Shown: positions 1 to 11,115 of the stretch, piece after piece
Layout of the letters: each line of letters opens with the position of its first letter
How positions within the stretch are numbered: position 1 is the first letter of the stretch
NCBI GenBank assembly: GCA_032433765.1
Contig: JAVIAB010000047.1
Coordinates: forward strand, 18,943,011-19,007,010
Direction of reading: 5' to 3'
Source: Megaustenia siamemsis
Taxonomy: Eukaryota > Mollusca > Gastropoda > Stylommatophora > Ariophantidae
Length of the DNA: 64,000 bases
Translations under genes and position numbers: made by a program
The notes under the pieces: model-generated
What the model was told of the DNA's origin: nothing
Databases searched by the model: none
The model's input: only the letters and a program-made list of their open reading frames with translations

Positions 1-160
1 GTTATTTTAGTAACCTATTTTCGATAAGTTGGTTTTTTAGCATCCACGTGTTACTTTTGTAACCTAATTTCGATAGTTTGTGTATCTTGTTGTTTACTTT
101 TCTTGTAATGTTTACTGTTCTTTACTCTTTAGTTGTAATGTTTCAATTTCTTTTCTACAG

Positions 161-3100
161 ATGTCTAACACTTGTCATATCTGCTCCAAAACTTTCACCC
201 GGAGCCGAGACCTAAAACGCCATGTTGCTAGTGTACATGGGCGTCAGGAATACAAATGTGATGTTTGTGAACGAGTATACAATAGAGCTGACAATCTTGC
301 CAACATATCAAGACAGAGCATCCTGCCTCTCTTGTATCAGCCGTTCCTGCATCACCAACTCCTGTGTCAACAAATCATATACCTTCAAAAGAACCCAGTG
401 TTACCCCACATATCTGCCATATCTGCCAACAAAGTTTCACTGGGGCAAGCCATCTGCAAGGACATCTTGCTAGCCATGACATAGCTGTGGACACCTCAAC
501 ACCATCAACGCCAGCGGGTCCACTGGTATCGACAACCTCACGCAAACGGGCCGTAAAGAGTTCGACTCAAGAGCCCTCAAAGAGACCAAGACGTATTAAT
601 GAAATAGACTCTTTAAATAAGTTACCTCAAGATATTAAGAAGATATATAAGAACAACTGGTTAGCTATTAGAACACATGAACGTAGGAACAAATACATGG
701 ATACGTACACTATATTTCATCAACCTGATACTCCTATAGATTGGAAGACCCTTGTAAACCCAATCTTCCAAGCCCAGAAAAAGCGTTTCAAGGTGAATTA
801 TAGTCATCATCTAGTCTTAAGACATAGAGAGACACAGGGGTTGCGTTACTTTCACGCCAGCTCGAATAACGCGACAGGGTTAGACAAACCCCTGTTAGTT
901 AACAACAGAAATGATTTTGAAACGTTTGTTGATAGATTAAATGAAAGTGATATATTAGGGTATGCAAATAAAACAGGGAGACAACCAAATATACCTTAGA
1001 AGCATTAGTCAGTACGAGTGTTTATGTTTATAAACTCCAAGATTATTCTATAGGGTGTCTGATAGATATCCCACCCTACCTTACATCCAACTACGGCATT
1101 AATATCCTTCAAAACGACTCCAATTCTAAAGTTTACAATGATAATCTCTGCTTCTTCCGTTGTCTAGCTGTCCATCGAGGGACTCCCCTTAATAATGTTA
1201 GGAAGGTTTCGAGACTACTTTTCAAACAGTTTAACCCGTCTCTAAAGTTAAGTAACTTTCACGGTGTAACTCTTGCTGAAATGCCTCTCTTAGAAAATTG
1301 TTTTGCACTAAATATAGATATTTTTGAATTTGATTCTGCGCAAGCCTTGCGTATTGTTCTGAGAAGCGGTAGTAGTTATAATGAAACTCTCCGTCTTTTA
1401 CTTTACAAAAACCACTTCTTTTATATAAACGATCTTTCTAGGGCTAGTAAAAGCTTTTCTTGTGGAAAATGTGGGAAACTGTGGAAAAAGTTTGGGCGTA
1501 TGGATAGGCACGAAAAAACTTGCAATGGGGATTTGGCTGTAGAGACATATAAAGGTGGTATTTATTCTTCACCTGAAAGTGTATGGGACGCAATCAGCGC
1601 TGAAGGAATAAGTACTCCAGCGTGTTTTATTTTCCCCTTCAGGGCAACATTCGATTATGAATGTTACTTTGATAAAGGGAATGTTCCCCAAGAAACGCAC
1701 TCGACTACCTTTGTAGCCAAACACGTACCCCTCTCCTGCTCTGTAGCGTCAAATGTCCCCGGGTGGGAGGGCCCAATATGCTTCATAACGAAGGGTGACC
1801 CACAGGTTTTAGTTAGTCAGATGGTTGACTACCTCACTGGTATAGCTGCTAGGCATACTCGTTGTTGCGAGATCGGTTTGAAAGTATTTTACTCAACTCC
1901 ATGATCTGAATAAAGACAAGCTAATAGTTAGGTTTGATGAGTATTTAAAAGAGCTTCCAGTGATAGGGTTTAACTCGGGGAAATATGACGTCAACGTCAT
2001 TAAACCTTATTTAATAAAGCACTTCATGGCTGTCACTGCCCAAGTGGGTGGAGAAGAAGAGGAAGAAGAAGAAGAGGACGCTGATGTTATCGAAGAAGAG
2101 GAAGATAAAATGGAAGTAGACTACAAAGTAGAAAGACCGTTCAAGTTTATAGTTAAAAGAAACAATAACTTTATGTGTATTGCAACGCCGAATCTAAAAT
2201 TCTTAGATATAGTAAACTATCTAGCCCCCGGTTTAGCTATAGTAAATATCTGGCGGCTTATAAGATTAGTGAAACAAAGGGTTACTTTTGTTATGAATAT
2301 ATAGACGACCCCCAAAAGTTGGAGGAGACAGAACTACCCCCACACGAAGCGTTTTATTCGTCGTTAAAAAATTCCAATATTTCCAAGGAGGAGTACGCTC
2401 TGTGCCAAAAGGTCTGGAAGGACAATAACATGACCACACTTAGGGACTTTTTGGTGTGGTATAACAACAAAGATGTAGTCCCATTCTTAGAAGCCTTGGA
2501 GCAGCAGGTTCGCTTTTATGGGGAGCGGGTGTAGACTGTTTTAAAGACGCCATTTCGGTTCCGGGTGTTTGTTTAAAGTATCTTTTTAAGACCATTAATA
2601 GGGGTGTAATGTTTAGTTTATGTTCGAGCAAACAGGCGAGTCTACACACAATGATTAGAGATAATATCGTCGGGGGTCCCTCTATAATTTTCCATAGGTA
2701 TCACGAGGTAGGCAAAACGCTTATTAGGGGTGGAAAGGTAGTCAAATCCATCCAAGGTTACGATGCCAACGCGTTGTATCTTTGGGCTCTGATGAACCCA
2801 ATGCCAACAGATTACCCAATTATTAGAAGAATGGAGACCGGGTTTAGGGTCGAAAAAGATAACTATTATGTCCAACAAAGTAGAGAGTGGCTAACATTGG
2901 TCGCTCACCAGAAAGGGGTGGAGTTGAAAACTCAGTTTAATGGGAGGGAGTTTCGGTTAGGTGATAGAAATATCCCTGTGGATGGGTGGGATAAATCCAA
3001 TAGAAGAGGCTATAATTTTCATGGTTGTTTGTACCATGGTCACAAAGACTGTCCCCTCACCAAAGATAAAGAAAGAAACCCTGTTAATAATAAGCCATTG

Positions 3101-4489
3101 TTCGAGCTGTTTGAAAAAACATGTGAGATACACACCTACCTAACTGAGGAGGTAAAAGTCCCAGTAGAAGTTATGTGGGAATGTGAGTGGCAGGCTCTGA
3201 AAAAGTCTGACCCAACCATTAGGGCTTTCCTTTCTAAAGCCATCCCTAGAGCTAGACCCTCTTACTCTAAAGAAGGGCTCCCTCTCAGTGATAAACAGAT
3301 TCTGGCTTCTGTTTCAGATGGGACATGTTTTGGGCTCGTCGAGTGCGACATTCACGTCCCCGATCGCCTGAAGGAACATTTCAGTGAGATGACTCCAATT
3401 TTCAAAATATTGACGTCACGCGTGCTGATATTGGTCCGTTTATGGGTGAATATGCCCTCAAACATAACTTGTTGTCAACCCCTCGTCGCACCCTAATAGG
3501 TAGTTATGTCGGGGAAAAAATTTTGTTGGCAACACCGCTGTTAAAGTGGTATTTAGACCACGGATTGGAGGTAACAAAATTTATCAAGTGATAGAATATC
3601 AACCGTCTAGTTGTTTTAAAAAGTTTGGAGAAATGGTTTCTGACGCTAGGCGGGCTGGTGATCTAGACGAAAGTCAATCTATAGTAAGCGATACGATGAA
3701 GCTCTTAGGAAACTCAGCCTACGGGAAGACTCTAACCAATAAGGCCAATCATAGCGCTGTCTCGTACGTTCAGGGGGATGAGATATCGAAAATGGTTAAT
3801 AGTTCCCGGTTTAAAAAGATGACTGAAATAGGGGAGGATCTTTTTGAAATTGAGATGGAGAAAAAGAAAACTGTTTGGGACTTACCCCTACAAATCGGTT
3901 TCTTCGTCTATCAATATGCAAAACTTCGTATGTTAGATTTTTATTTCGAGTTCTTAGATAAGTTTGTAGATAGGTCCAACTTTCAGTTATGTGAAACAGA
4001 TACTGATAGTTTATACTTGGCGTTAAGTGCACCTAAGCTAGAGGATATAGTTAAGTCAGGTCTGCGGATGAGTTTAATAGTGTATATAAAGACTGGTTTC
4101 CTGCCGAGTTTTGCGATGAACACACTAGCAAGACAGACTGTATAAACTGTAAGGGTGTTAAAGCATACACCAAACGAACGCCCGGGCTTTTTAAACTAGA
4201 GTACGAAGGGACAGCTCTTGTTAGCTTATGTAGTAAGACGTACCATTGTAGTGGGGATTACGATAAAATCAGTTGTAAAGGGCTAAGCAAGCAACACAAC
4301 AAATTAGATAAAGATATGTTTTTAGAGGTTCTCGCCACGCAAAAGGCCAAGGGTGGGAAAAATGTAGGTTTCAAAGTCTTAAATAATTCCATATTTTCCT
4401 ACAGTCAAACAAGAAATGCTCTTTCCTATTTCTATATAAAAAGAAAGGTAGCTGATGATAACGTCTCGACTACGCCTCTAGATATTTAA
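161..4489 (+). pseudogene. Protein-primed-type family B DNA polymerase (Polinton/adintovirus-like), frame-broken
   Basis: DNA-dependent DNA polymerase with 3'-5' exonuclease, the replicase of virus-like mobile elements. Seen in order: C2H2 fingers at 173-238, 257-321 (split by a frame change) and 415-477; a C2HC finger at 1461-1523; Exo I (FDYE) at 1650-1661; Exo II (NSGKYD) at 1972-1989; an acidic Glu-rich run at 2050-2110; Exo III (YNNKD) at 2460-2474; palm motif A (DANALY) at 2762-2779; an FHGCLYHGHKDC motif at 3017-3052 resembling the VSR/very-short-patch endonuclease-like insert of related polymerases; motif B (KLLGNSAYGK) at 3699-3728; motif C (DTDS) at 3999-4010. The frame changes near 298, 984, 1895, 2237, 2525, 3400, 3590 and 4068, yet no segment contains an internal stop. 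The ATG at 161 follows a pyrimidine-rich tract ending in CAG, a plausible splice acceptor. About 1,440 codons, a normal length. No integrase, ATPase or capsid gene is visible nearby. Confidence 0.85.
4069..4489 (+). pseudogene. C-terminal segment of the family B polymerase
   Basis: Open stretch in a third frame immediately after the last frame change of the polymerase. It lacks an early Met, so simple ORF calling misses it. It starts with a Cys/His-rich patch (FCDEH, then CINCKG, about 4107-4155), then a basic region, and ends with the YFYIKRKVADDNVSTTPLD tail before TAA at 4487. A tail with aromatic, basic and ST-P-L residues in this place fits the family C-terminus, so the polymerase is complete at its 3' end. 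This is the thumb and C-terminal region, not a separate protein. Confidence 0.75.
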
Positions 4490-4689
4490 CTCTTTACACT
4501 ACCAGCTTAGCCTAACCAGGAATCTCTAACAGTTTCACCCCTTATGATTCATCGACGCCACATAGCTAAGCAGACATCCAACTACATAGGTATAACTAAA
4601 TGTTATCCTTGTACTATATATTTACTTCGTGTACTGAATATTTTTGTAATGTTATATAATATCAATGTATGTTATACACCTATTGAGAT

Positions 4690-4703
4690 AATAAAAGAAT
4701 AAA
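4690..4703 (+). promoter_or_regulatory. Candidate polyadenylation signals after the polymerase
   Basis: Two AATAAA hexamers at 4690-4695 and 4698-4703, about 200 bp past the polymerase stop codon, with T-rich sequence following (4718-4742). They could end a polymerase transcript. In such AT-rich DNA the motif also arises by chance. Confidence 0.35.
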
Positions 4704-4792
4704 ATATATCTTTGTCTTCTGTTTTATATTGATTGTTTTTTATTGATGTTGTATAATCTACTAACCTATCACTAACGATCAAGTACATAAAG

Positions 4793-4970
4793 AACTCCAA
4801 AGTCAGCATACACCAGACATAAACAGGTCACTTCCGGGGTCACTGGTACCAGCTGTCACGGTTAACTCCCCCTGCGCCTACAGTACATTAGGCGCGCCGC
4901 GCGCCTACTATATATCTTTGTTAATTTACGGGCCAAATTATAATCTGTTGGACCCTTGTATACTACTAAC
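4793..4970 (+). repeat. Dispersed GC-hairpin repeat, copy 1
   Basis: About 175 bp shared with 32697-32990. Common blocks include CACCAGACATAAACAGG, GGTTAACTCCCCCTG, TATATATCTTTGTTAATTTA and TTGGACCCTTGTATACTACT. A perfect short hairpin (GGCGCG/CGCGCC) sits at about 4890-4906. No coding potential is seen. It ends where a LINE-D fragment begins. Whether it belongs to the polymerase element or is an independent repeat is unknown. Confidence 0.7.
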
Positions 4971-4974
4971 GAGC

Positions 4975-5140
4975 CTTCAACAAACGTTGTGAGAACACCA
5001 CTCCCAAGGGACGACCACGAAAAAGATGGGTCGATGGAATATTAGAAGCACTAGGAAACATAACAGCAGCAGAGGCGAACAGAATAGCAAAAGACCGTAA
5101 GTTATATCTCCCCTCGACGCTGAAAGGCAGATGAGGAAAG
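4975..5140 (+). mobile_element. LINE-D 3' tail fragment
   Basis: Reverse-transcriptase C-terminal tail. The reading includes a GRPRKRW-type basic motif and then a TAAEANRIAKDRKLYL motif. The same tail recurs at 5330-5400, 8855-9090 (minus strand) and 15950-16050. It is 5'-truncated and without a catalytic domain. A purine-rich GAAAGAAAG/GAAGAAG tract follows (5130-5190). Confidence 0.7.
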
Positions 5141-5194
5141 AAAGAAAGAAAGAAGAGGAAGAAGAAGTAGAAGAAGAAGAAGAAGAAGATGATG

Positions 5195-5425
5195 AAAACT
5201 TAAAGAAACAACGGATAAAATGGTTTGATGACGTGATAAGACAGAAACATCAGAACGCATTACGCGCTGCGACAACATCAAACTCAAGGGTCGATTACGA
5301 CGGATTGATTAAATATTTAAAACACTATGAACATAGCAGCAGAGCCCAATAGAAGAGCAAAAGACTGCAAACTATATCTCCCCTCAGCGCTGAAAGGCAA
5401 ACGAGGAGGCAAAAAAGAAGACTCA
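5195..5425 (+). mobile_element. LINE-D fragment, second partial copy
   Basis: Encodes IKWFDDVIRQKHQNA, the counterpart of the WFGHVIRQKDQN motif of the copy at 15.5 kb. A frame change follows, then the AEPNRRAKDCKLYLPSALKG tail. It lies directly after copy 1, separated by a GAA-rich tract, so two truncated LINE-D copies stand in tandem. Confidence 0.65.
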
Positions 5426-5429
5426 AAAC

Positions 5430-6040
5430 AAAATGGATTGTCAATAACCCCTGTCCCTTATCAGTTTACAACTGACCGTTGTGAGCAAACAGAGTCGAGA
5501 CCTTTCTATCCTTTGGTGTTATCTGGGAATGTTTATTTCCGCTACTCTCCACCCCCCAATGCTTACTTTGTCTAGTGACTATCCCCTGCAGTGACTCTTT
5601 GTCAAGATCAGACGAGTGGGATATAAGTTTACAGCATTTCAGTTTGCATCTCTTCACTTTTATTAGGTCTTTTACAAGCGTATGCTTTTTCTATAGTTCA
5701 TCACATCAGTGGCGTATACTGGTTTTGGGGTCTGGACTACCGCTGACATAATAAATAAATACAAACATTATACTCAGTAGGCTAACATGAAGTAATATTT
5801 GCTAATGACATCACTACATTTTAAATTAATTACTTTTGTATATGTAAATTATATCCGTGTTGTTTGGGACGAAAATGTCTCGATGACTTTGTCATTCAAA
5901 GTCATTTTGAATTAGTTTCTAAGCTTATCAATAGAGTTTATTGAGATCTCTGTGTTATGTGTAGATGCTTGCTCTGCCATCATATCGTCGGGAGTAATGA
6001 ACCAGAAATAATAAAAGTTCGTTATGAAGTTATAAATGGA

Positions 6041-6084
<44 letters not shown>

Positions 6085-6142
6085 AATCAACGTAATTTAA
6101 AACTTGAATTTCAACAAAATTATATATGCCCAAAGGGATTTA
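5430..6142. other. Unassigned intergenic DNA with a TA microsatellite
   Basis: No gene, domain or copy of another repeat seen. Contains a (TA)n run at about 6045-6081. The DDE transposon starts at its right edge. Confidence 0.6.
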
Positions 6143-8249
6143 TAGCTCGTTTCAAATCACGTGCCCAACTTCAAAACGCTATTACTCAGTAACCGTTTGT
6201 TAAAAACTGTTGAAATTTTCCAAATGTTATTAGAATGCAAAAGACCCTTTAAATGTATATTTAACAAATATCTTGCAGCTGCAGTTTTCTTAAAGCGGTG
6301 AATTTCTTTGATGTTTGTCAAAATTGTAAATTGTGAACCCCTAAATAATAGAAATTACCGTAGTTGCTGGTCTATGATTAATTTTGACTAGGTAAAGGCG
6401 TGGCCGTAATGGGGAAATAACTGAATATAAAACACCAGGAAAATTATTGTCTTCTCAGTTCGAGGACGGACGATAATATCAAGGTATACCTGTATGTCCA
6501 ATTTTCATAGTTGTGTGGTCTTGAAAAGGACCGTTTGTTGAACTAATTTAAGGTAATATAGGGGCCAACATTGTGGGGGCTATATACTTTCATTCTGAAT
6601 CAGACGAGTCTAAAAGATTAATAACTGTTTGGGGTTGAACATTCCACAAACCATCATTTTTCCAATATTCCTCTTCCTGTTTTAAGACGTGGTCTTCACA
6701 TTTAGCCCAATAATCTTTGTCTATATTTAATAAAGCGAGATTAGCAAGAGTCTTTACATCGCATATTTTGAATGTTGTATTTTCATCTGCCACTTATCCT
6801 TTTAATTTTGCCCAGATTAGTTCTATTGGATTTAAATGAGCATGGTAAGGTGGCAGCCTCAAACTTATATGACCGTGCTCTTAGATAATCTTATCTATTT
6901 GAAAAATCTTTGTCCTTTGTTTTTGCTTTACTAGAGATAGTAATTCAGGTTTTAAGTACATGTTATTAAATTGTATGTGCTCCTTTGTGAGCCATATCTT
7001 AATAGCATCTTTTGTCCTGGATGACGTCGGGACTTTATCTTCAAGTGCAACAATATTGTGGTACGCTGCATTGTCCATTATTACGCAAGATGGTCGATCT
7101 AGTGATGGGAGAACAGAATTTTCAATCCAATGTCTAAATATGTGACCATTCATCTCAGAGTGATAATCCCGATTGTCTATGGATTTTGAAAGAAAAATGA
7201 GCTCTGCATTCTGTATTAGTCCATGTTGTCGACTACCTGCATGAGCAATTATCAAGCGCTGTCCTTTGCTGCTAGGTATTAATCTCTTAATCTTTCCATC
7301 TGATGACTGCCATTCCCTTTGGTTAGTGTGGTGAGCATTGATCCATGTTTCATCCAAGTACACAATATCATAACCTTGCTTGCGCACCTCTTTTACTTCA
7401 CGTATGTACTTGTTTCTCATGACTACTATATGTGGCTTCTCACAGATGATGTTTCGTCCATTGGAATACTTTATGAATGTAAAGCCTGCAGCTCTCACAT
7501 TCCTCCATAATGTAGACTTTGATATTTCAATACTGTTGTTCTTTTTCAGCGATACTTTTAATTTTCTTATTGTAACAGTTTCATTCATACCCAACATTTT
7601 GCGAATTTCACTTCTAATAAGTTCACTGTCGAAATTATCCAACATTTTTGCTCTTCTTTGTGATTTTGTATATTTTGAACATTGACGGTCACGTGCTTGA
7701 ATCCAGCGATTAAATGACCGTTTAGATAAATCCAAAATGTGTCTTGTCCTATTCTCAGGGTTTATTAAAGAATGAAATAATCTTCCTCGTTTAGCCTCTT
7801 TGCAAAAATAGTCATACATTTTTATTGCGATGTTTTGTAAACTGCAGAATTTCATTTTAAGACTCAGGATAAATGTTATCGTTTCACGTCTTCACCTATG
7901 AATGAACGGAAATGGAACACACAATTTCTATTGTTTTTTACAAGTGTCTAATTGTGTCAAAAAACCACGTTGAAAGCGTGCAAACACGTCAATTTTATCG
8001 TGTATGGATTTTTACTCGCTATTTTTAACTTAAAATACTGTAAACATTAAGTTTTGACTACATCAATGGATCGTTATAAATTTATATAAATCAAATAAGC
8101 AACAATAATAACCAAATGTTTTTTTAATGAAATTAATTCCCTGTTGGGTTCTAATTATTATAACTTTACATGCAAATTTTGAACAACTTACAACAAGCGG
8201 TAAAAAGCTATCGATTTTAAAAGTTGGGCACGAGTTATGAAACAAGCTA
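6143..8249 (-). mobile_element. Tc1/IS630-type DDE transposon with terminal inverted repeats
   Basis: A 2.1-kb element bounded by imperfect inverted repeats. The left end reads TAGCTCGTTTC, with CGTGCCCAACTT shortly after. The reverse complement of the right end reads TAGCTTGTTTC, with CGTGCCCAACTT at the same place. Weaker match continues inward for about 100 bp. Both ends are flanked by TA (6141-6142 and 8250-8251), the target duplication expected of the Tc1/mariner/IS630 superfamily. The single gene inside is on the minus strand. Confidence 0.8.
6590..7855 (-). pseudogene. DDE transposase with two in-frame stop codons
   Basis: Cut-and-paste transposase; its DNA cleavage and strand transfer depend on a DDE triad. 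Read on the minus strand from ATG at 7855: an N-terminal helical DNA-binding region, then YLDETWINAHHT (first Asp), VIMDNAAYHN (second Asp) and LNPIELIWAKLK (third, Glu), all in one frame. TAA at 6881-6883 lies just before the third catalytic block. A second TAA at 6794-6796 lies just after it. The frame then continues to an acidic C-terminus (LLDSSDSE). About 420 codons overall. Apart from the two stops it looks intact, with no frame change, so it was recently lost or is expressed with readthrough (less likely). Family: DDE_3/IS630-like; exact clade uncertain. Confidence 0.8.
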
Positions 8250-8850
8250 TAATGTAAAACTATTTGATAATAAACTACATTCGCGTACGGTAAAAATAAA
8301 AACTTCTCAATTTTTATTTATAAACCGATAGCTAGTAGCACTACTGTTACTTGACAGTTGAGATGCCTAGGTACTTATTTTTTTTTTTTAAATGGCACAT
8401 AACGTAGTTATAAATAGTTAAGCAATTTACGGTAATCAGACATAGTTTCACTTTCACTTTATAACGCTTCTAATTGGCTAGAGCTAAAAATAACCCATGA
8501 AACTGCATTAATGTAGATGTAGCTTCCTCCCGTATTATTTTGACTCGGTTTTTTTTTATGTCAAGGTCGTTTATTTACTAGTGGCGAGAGATGAAAATGT
8601 ACCGCTAGTTACTAGCGGTACCAACGTACCATATTAGAGTAGAGTCGGTTTCATTCACAAATGTTATAGTGGCCAAAGGAAAACCTTGCTTTAATAAATG
8701 CAAACCAAAGCAAATAAATTATATTGGCCCACGAAATGTGTAATAGAATATTCGAAAATTTGTAATATAATTATTAAAAAAAAAAAATTATCATTTCCTT
8801 TTGTATTTCGTTAATATGTTCAGGCTACCGGTGGTAGCTGCGGTAACATA
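8250..8850. other. Unassigned intergenic DNA
   Basis: No coding or repeat assignment. Contains a T/A-rich run near 8770-8790 and a short GGTACC-centred inverted sequence near 8600-8630 (TACCGCTAG and CTAGCGGTA). Confidence 0.5.
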
Positions 8851-8854
8851 GAGA

Positions 8855-9160
8855 ATACGCCACTGCATCACAGGCATCTCTTCTAATTGTTGAAACAACC
8901 AATTTTTGACAGTCTTCTTCTTTTTTATGCTTCTTTCTTTCCTCGTTTGCTTTTAAGCGCGGATGTGAGATATACTTTGCTGTCTTTTCTCTTTTGATCG
9001 CCTCTGCTGCTTTTATGTTTTCTAATGTTTGAAATATTCCGTAAATCAATCATTTTCGTGGTTGACCCTTGAGTCTGGTGTTCTTGTAACGTTTATTAAA
9101 AGTGCGTTGTGTTTTGATCTTTCTGTCTATCATGTGGCCAAATAATTTTATCTGTTGCTA
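8855..9160 (-). mobile_element. LINE-D fragment (minus strand)
   Basis: The minus-strand reading gives a degraded LFGHMI..QRTFNKRYKNTR motif, followed after stops by ENIKAAEAIKREKTAKYISHP. This is the same C-terminal tail as the LINE-D copies at 5.0 and 15.5 kb. It is strongly diverged, with in-frame stops, so it is an old copy. Confidence 0.6.
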
Positions 9161-9194
9161 CTTTATGTTTGCTATGGCGCATATATTCCAAGAA

Positions 9195-9480
9195 TTTTTC
9201 ATGGGTCCTCATATTTGGCAACATTTTATCATATCCTCATATTTGGCAACATTTACTCATATCCTCATAAATGACAACTTTTTCTCATATCCTCATATAT
9301 GACAACTTTTTTCTCATATCCTCATATTTGACAACTTTTTCTCATATCCTCATATTTGACAACTTTTTCTCAGATCCTCATATTTGACAACTTTTTTCTC
9401 ATATCCTCATTTTTTACAACTTTTTCTCATAACTTTTTCTCAGATCCTCATATTTGACAGATGTGTTCTCCGATCCTCAT
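9195..9480. repeat. Minisatellite, 27-28 bp unit
   Basis: About ten copies of a unit containing CTCATATCCTCATATTTGAC followed by AACTTTT. Copies vary by short insertions and by ATATTTG/AAATGAC changes. Confidence 0.85.
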
Positions 9481-9489
9481 ATTTGACAA

Positions 9490-10126
9490 TAAAAATGAGA
9501 CAAAAAGTTCTTTAGCTATTTATGAAGTCCTCCCTGACATATGGAAGAGATTTCTCGATGATCGGCCAACCGACAAAGACTTTTTATTTTTTCTTATACC
9601 GTCCGGCCCTGGGACGTTGTCTGTGGAAATTCTTGAACGAGCAAACTCCATCCTCAAAACTGATGCGGGGAGTACATGTCCAATGACGCTGATAGTGTGT
9701 TTCTAACCATCAGGTGCGAATCCATGTCTCCATGATCCGTTTGTGTCATGTACCTCTCCAGCAAAGCCCCTACCTTTTTTGCTCATCTGTAATAAGGTTT
9801 ATGTCCTCATTGGTCTTGATGCCATTGTTAGCTCTAGGGCATGTTGTCATTTTCATGCAATCACAGAGAGACCAAAACTTATAGAGAGCTTTGTCTGCTG
9901 CCACCTCCCTCGTGGATGAATCGGTCTCTCTTAGCTCCCACTGCCAGCTGTTGGAAATTACTGATGACCTATTTCATGTTCCGTTCAAGATCAGCCATTC
10001 GACGAGGGTCACAAGAGATCACTTTTCGGCAAGATTGCCATACCTTCAGCGTGCGTCTTTATTCTTCAGCCAGGCCAACTTAACCTCCTGTGCCGACCAG
10101 GGGGTCTTAGTGATAGGAATGACAGT
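9490..10126. other. Unassigned DNA
   Basis: Short open stretches here have no recognisable motif. I see no repeat copy elsewhere in the window. Confidence 0.5.
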
Positions 10127-10240
10127 GATGACAATGACAATTTTTTAAAAAAGTGATATGGTAACAGCTTTACTCACCTACGTAAAGCTATTACCATACA
10201 ACTTGTTTCTCCTTTTTAAAAAATTGTCATTATTGTCATC
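10127..10240. repeat. Imperfect inverted repeat (MITE-like hairpin)
   Basis: The left arm starts GATGACAATGACAATTTTTT and contains ATGGTAACAGCTTTAC. The right arm contains GTAAAGCTATTACCAT and ends with AAATTGTCATTATTGTCATC. The arms are about 47-58 nt and the loop about 8 nt. No clear target duplication was identified. Confidence 0.7.
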
Positions 10241-10840
10241 AGCTTTACAGCAGATTCGCATCTCTATGTATCTTGATGTATTTACTCCTTTACTAAACGC
10301 TATGACTTGTCTTTCCCTAGGTCTCCATGCACGTTGAAGTAGTTGCCCCAACACAGATGATTTCAACCAATTATACCTTAAAGGGTACGCTATCCTTCTG
10401 GGTTTCCTCTGCGTCCCCTCATAGATGCTAACTGCACAGAGCACCAGCTGACCGCTGCCACTTTAGCTTAATCGATGCCAGCGGATGCCCAATTCAGCAT
10501 GGGTCGAAACCAAGGCAAGGTCAATGAGTCCGAATCCGTTGTCCTTTTCGTGAGTCGTATCACGGTCAGGTCTGTAACTGCAAGGCCAGAATCTAAGGTT
10601 CTGCACTGGGCGTTGTCATTGAGGTTGCCCCAGTAAATAAAGAGAGGACGTCATTTGTTTAGCTCAATCCTCGTTGTCATAGCAACACGGAGCTGATTTA
10701 TGTAATCTACTGCCTAATTCTCATGCACATTGCAAGGTCGATATACGAGGTTCTGGGAGGGTTTTATCTCCATAAACATTGAAGCTCAAATGTCAGTAAC
10801 AGCTCATATTATTTGAATTATATTTCCGCATACTAAATAT
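10241..10840. other. Unassigned DNA
   Basis: Less AT-rich than its surroundings. An open minus-strand stretch at 10178-10444 has no recognisable domain. It could be a decayed element, but I cannot name one. Confidence 0.4.
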
Positions 10841-10844
10841 CCCG

Positions 10845-11115
10845 TGTGGGGCCTCAGGGAAGTAAAGAATAATGACATTGTGACCTTCCAGATATGTCGT
10901 AAGAGGCGACTAAGGAGGTTGATCAATGGCTTAACAAGCTGTCATTGTAAAAAGTATTGTTATGGAAACAGAACCATAGATTTTAGTAACAGTGATTTCT
11001 CCAATATGTGCTATTTTGGCACGCAGGGTTTCTGTTTTTGAGATTGTGGTTCTGCCCTATGTGCCGACTTCGGCTCGAATGGACAATAGATGGATAGATA
11101 GATTGATAGATACTG
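10845..11115 (+). mobile_element. Retroelement 3' tail, possibly LINE-E-like
   Basis: The stretch GCCCTATGTGCCGACTTCGG with CTCGAATGGACAATAGATGG resembles the 3' end of the LINE-E copy at 20.65-20.70 kb (GCCCTATGGGCCGG and CTCGAAAGGTCAACAGAT). It ends in a GATA-type simple repeat (about 11090-11110). No protein motif remains. Confidence 0.45.

Noticed and set aside
161..4489. Programmed frameshifting as the explanation for the polymerase
   Set aside because: Eight shifts without a common slippery sequence is far beyond known programmed cases. Sequencing indels or decay fit better.
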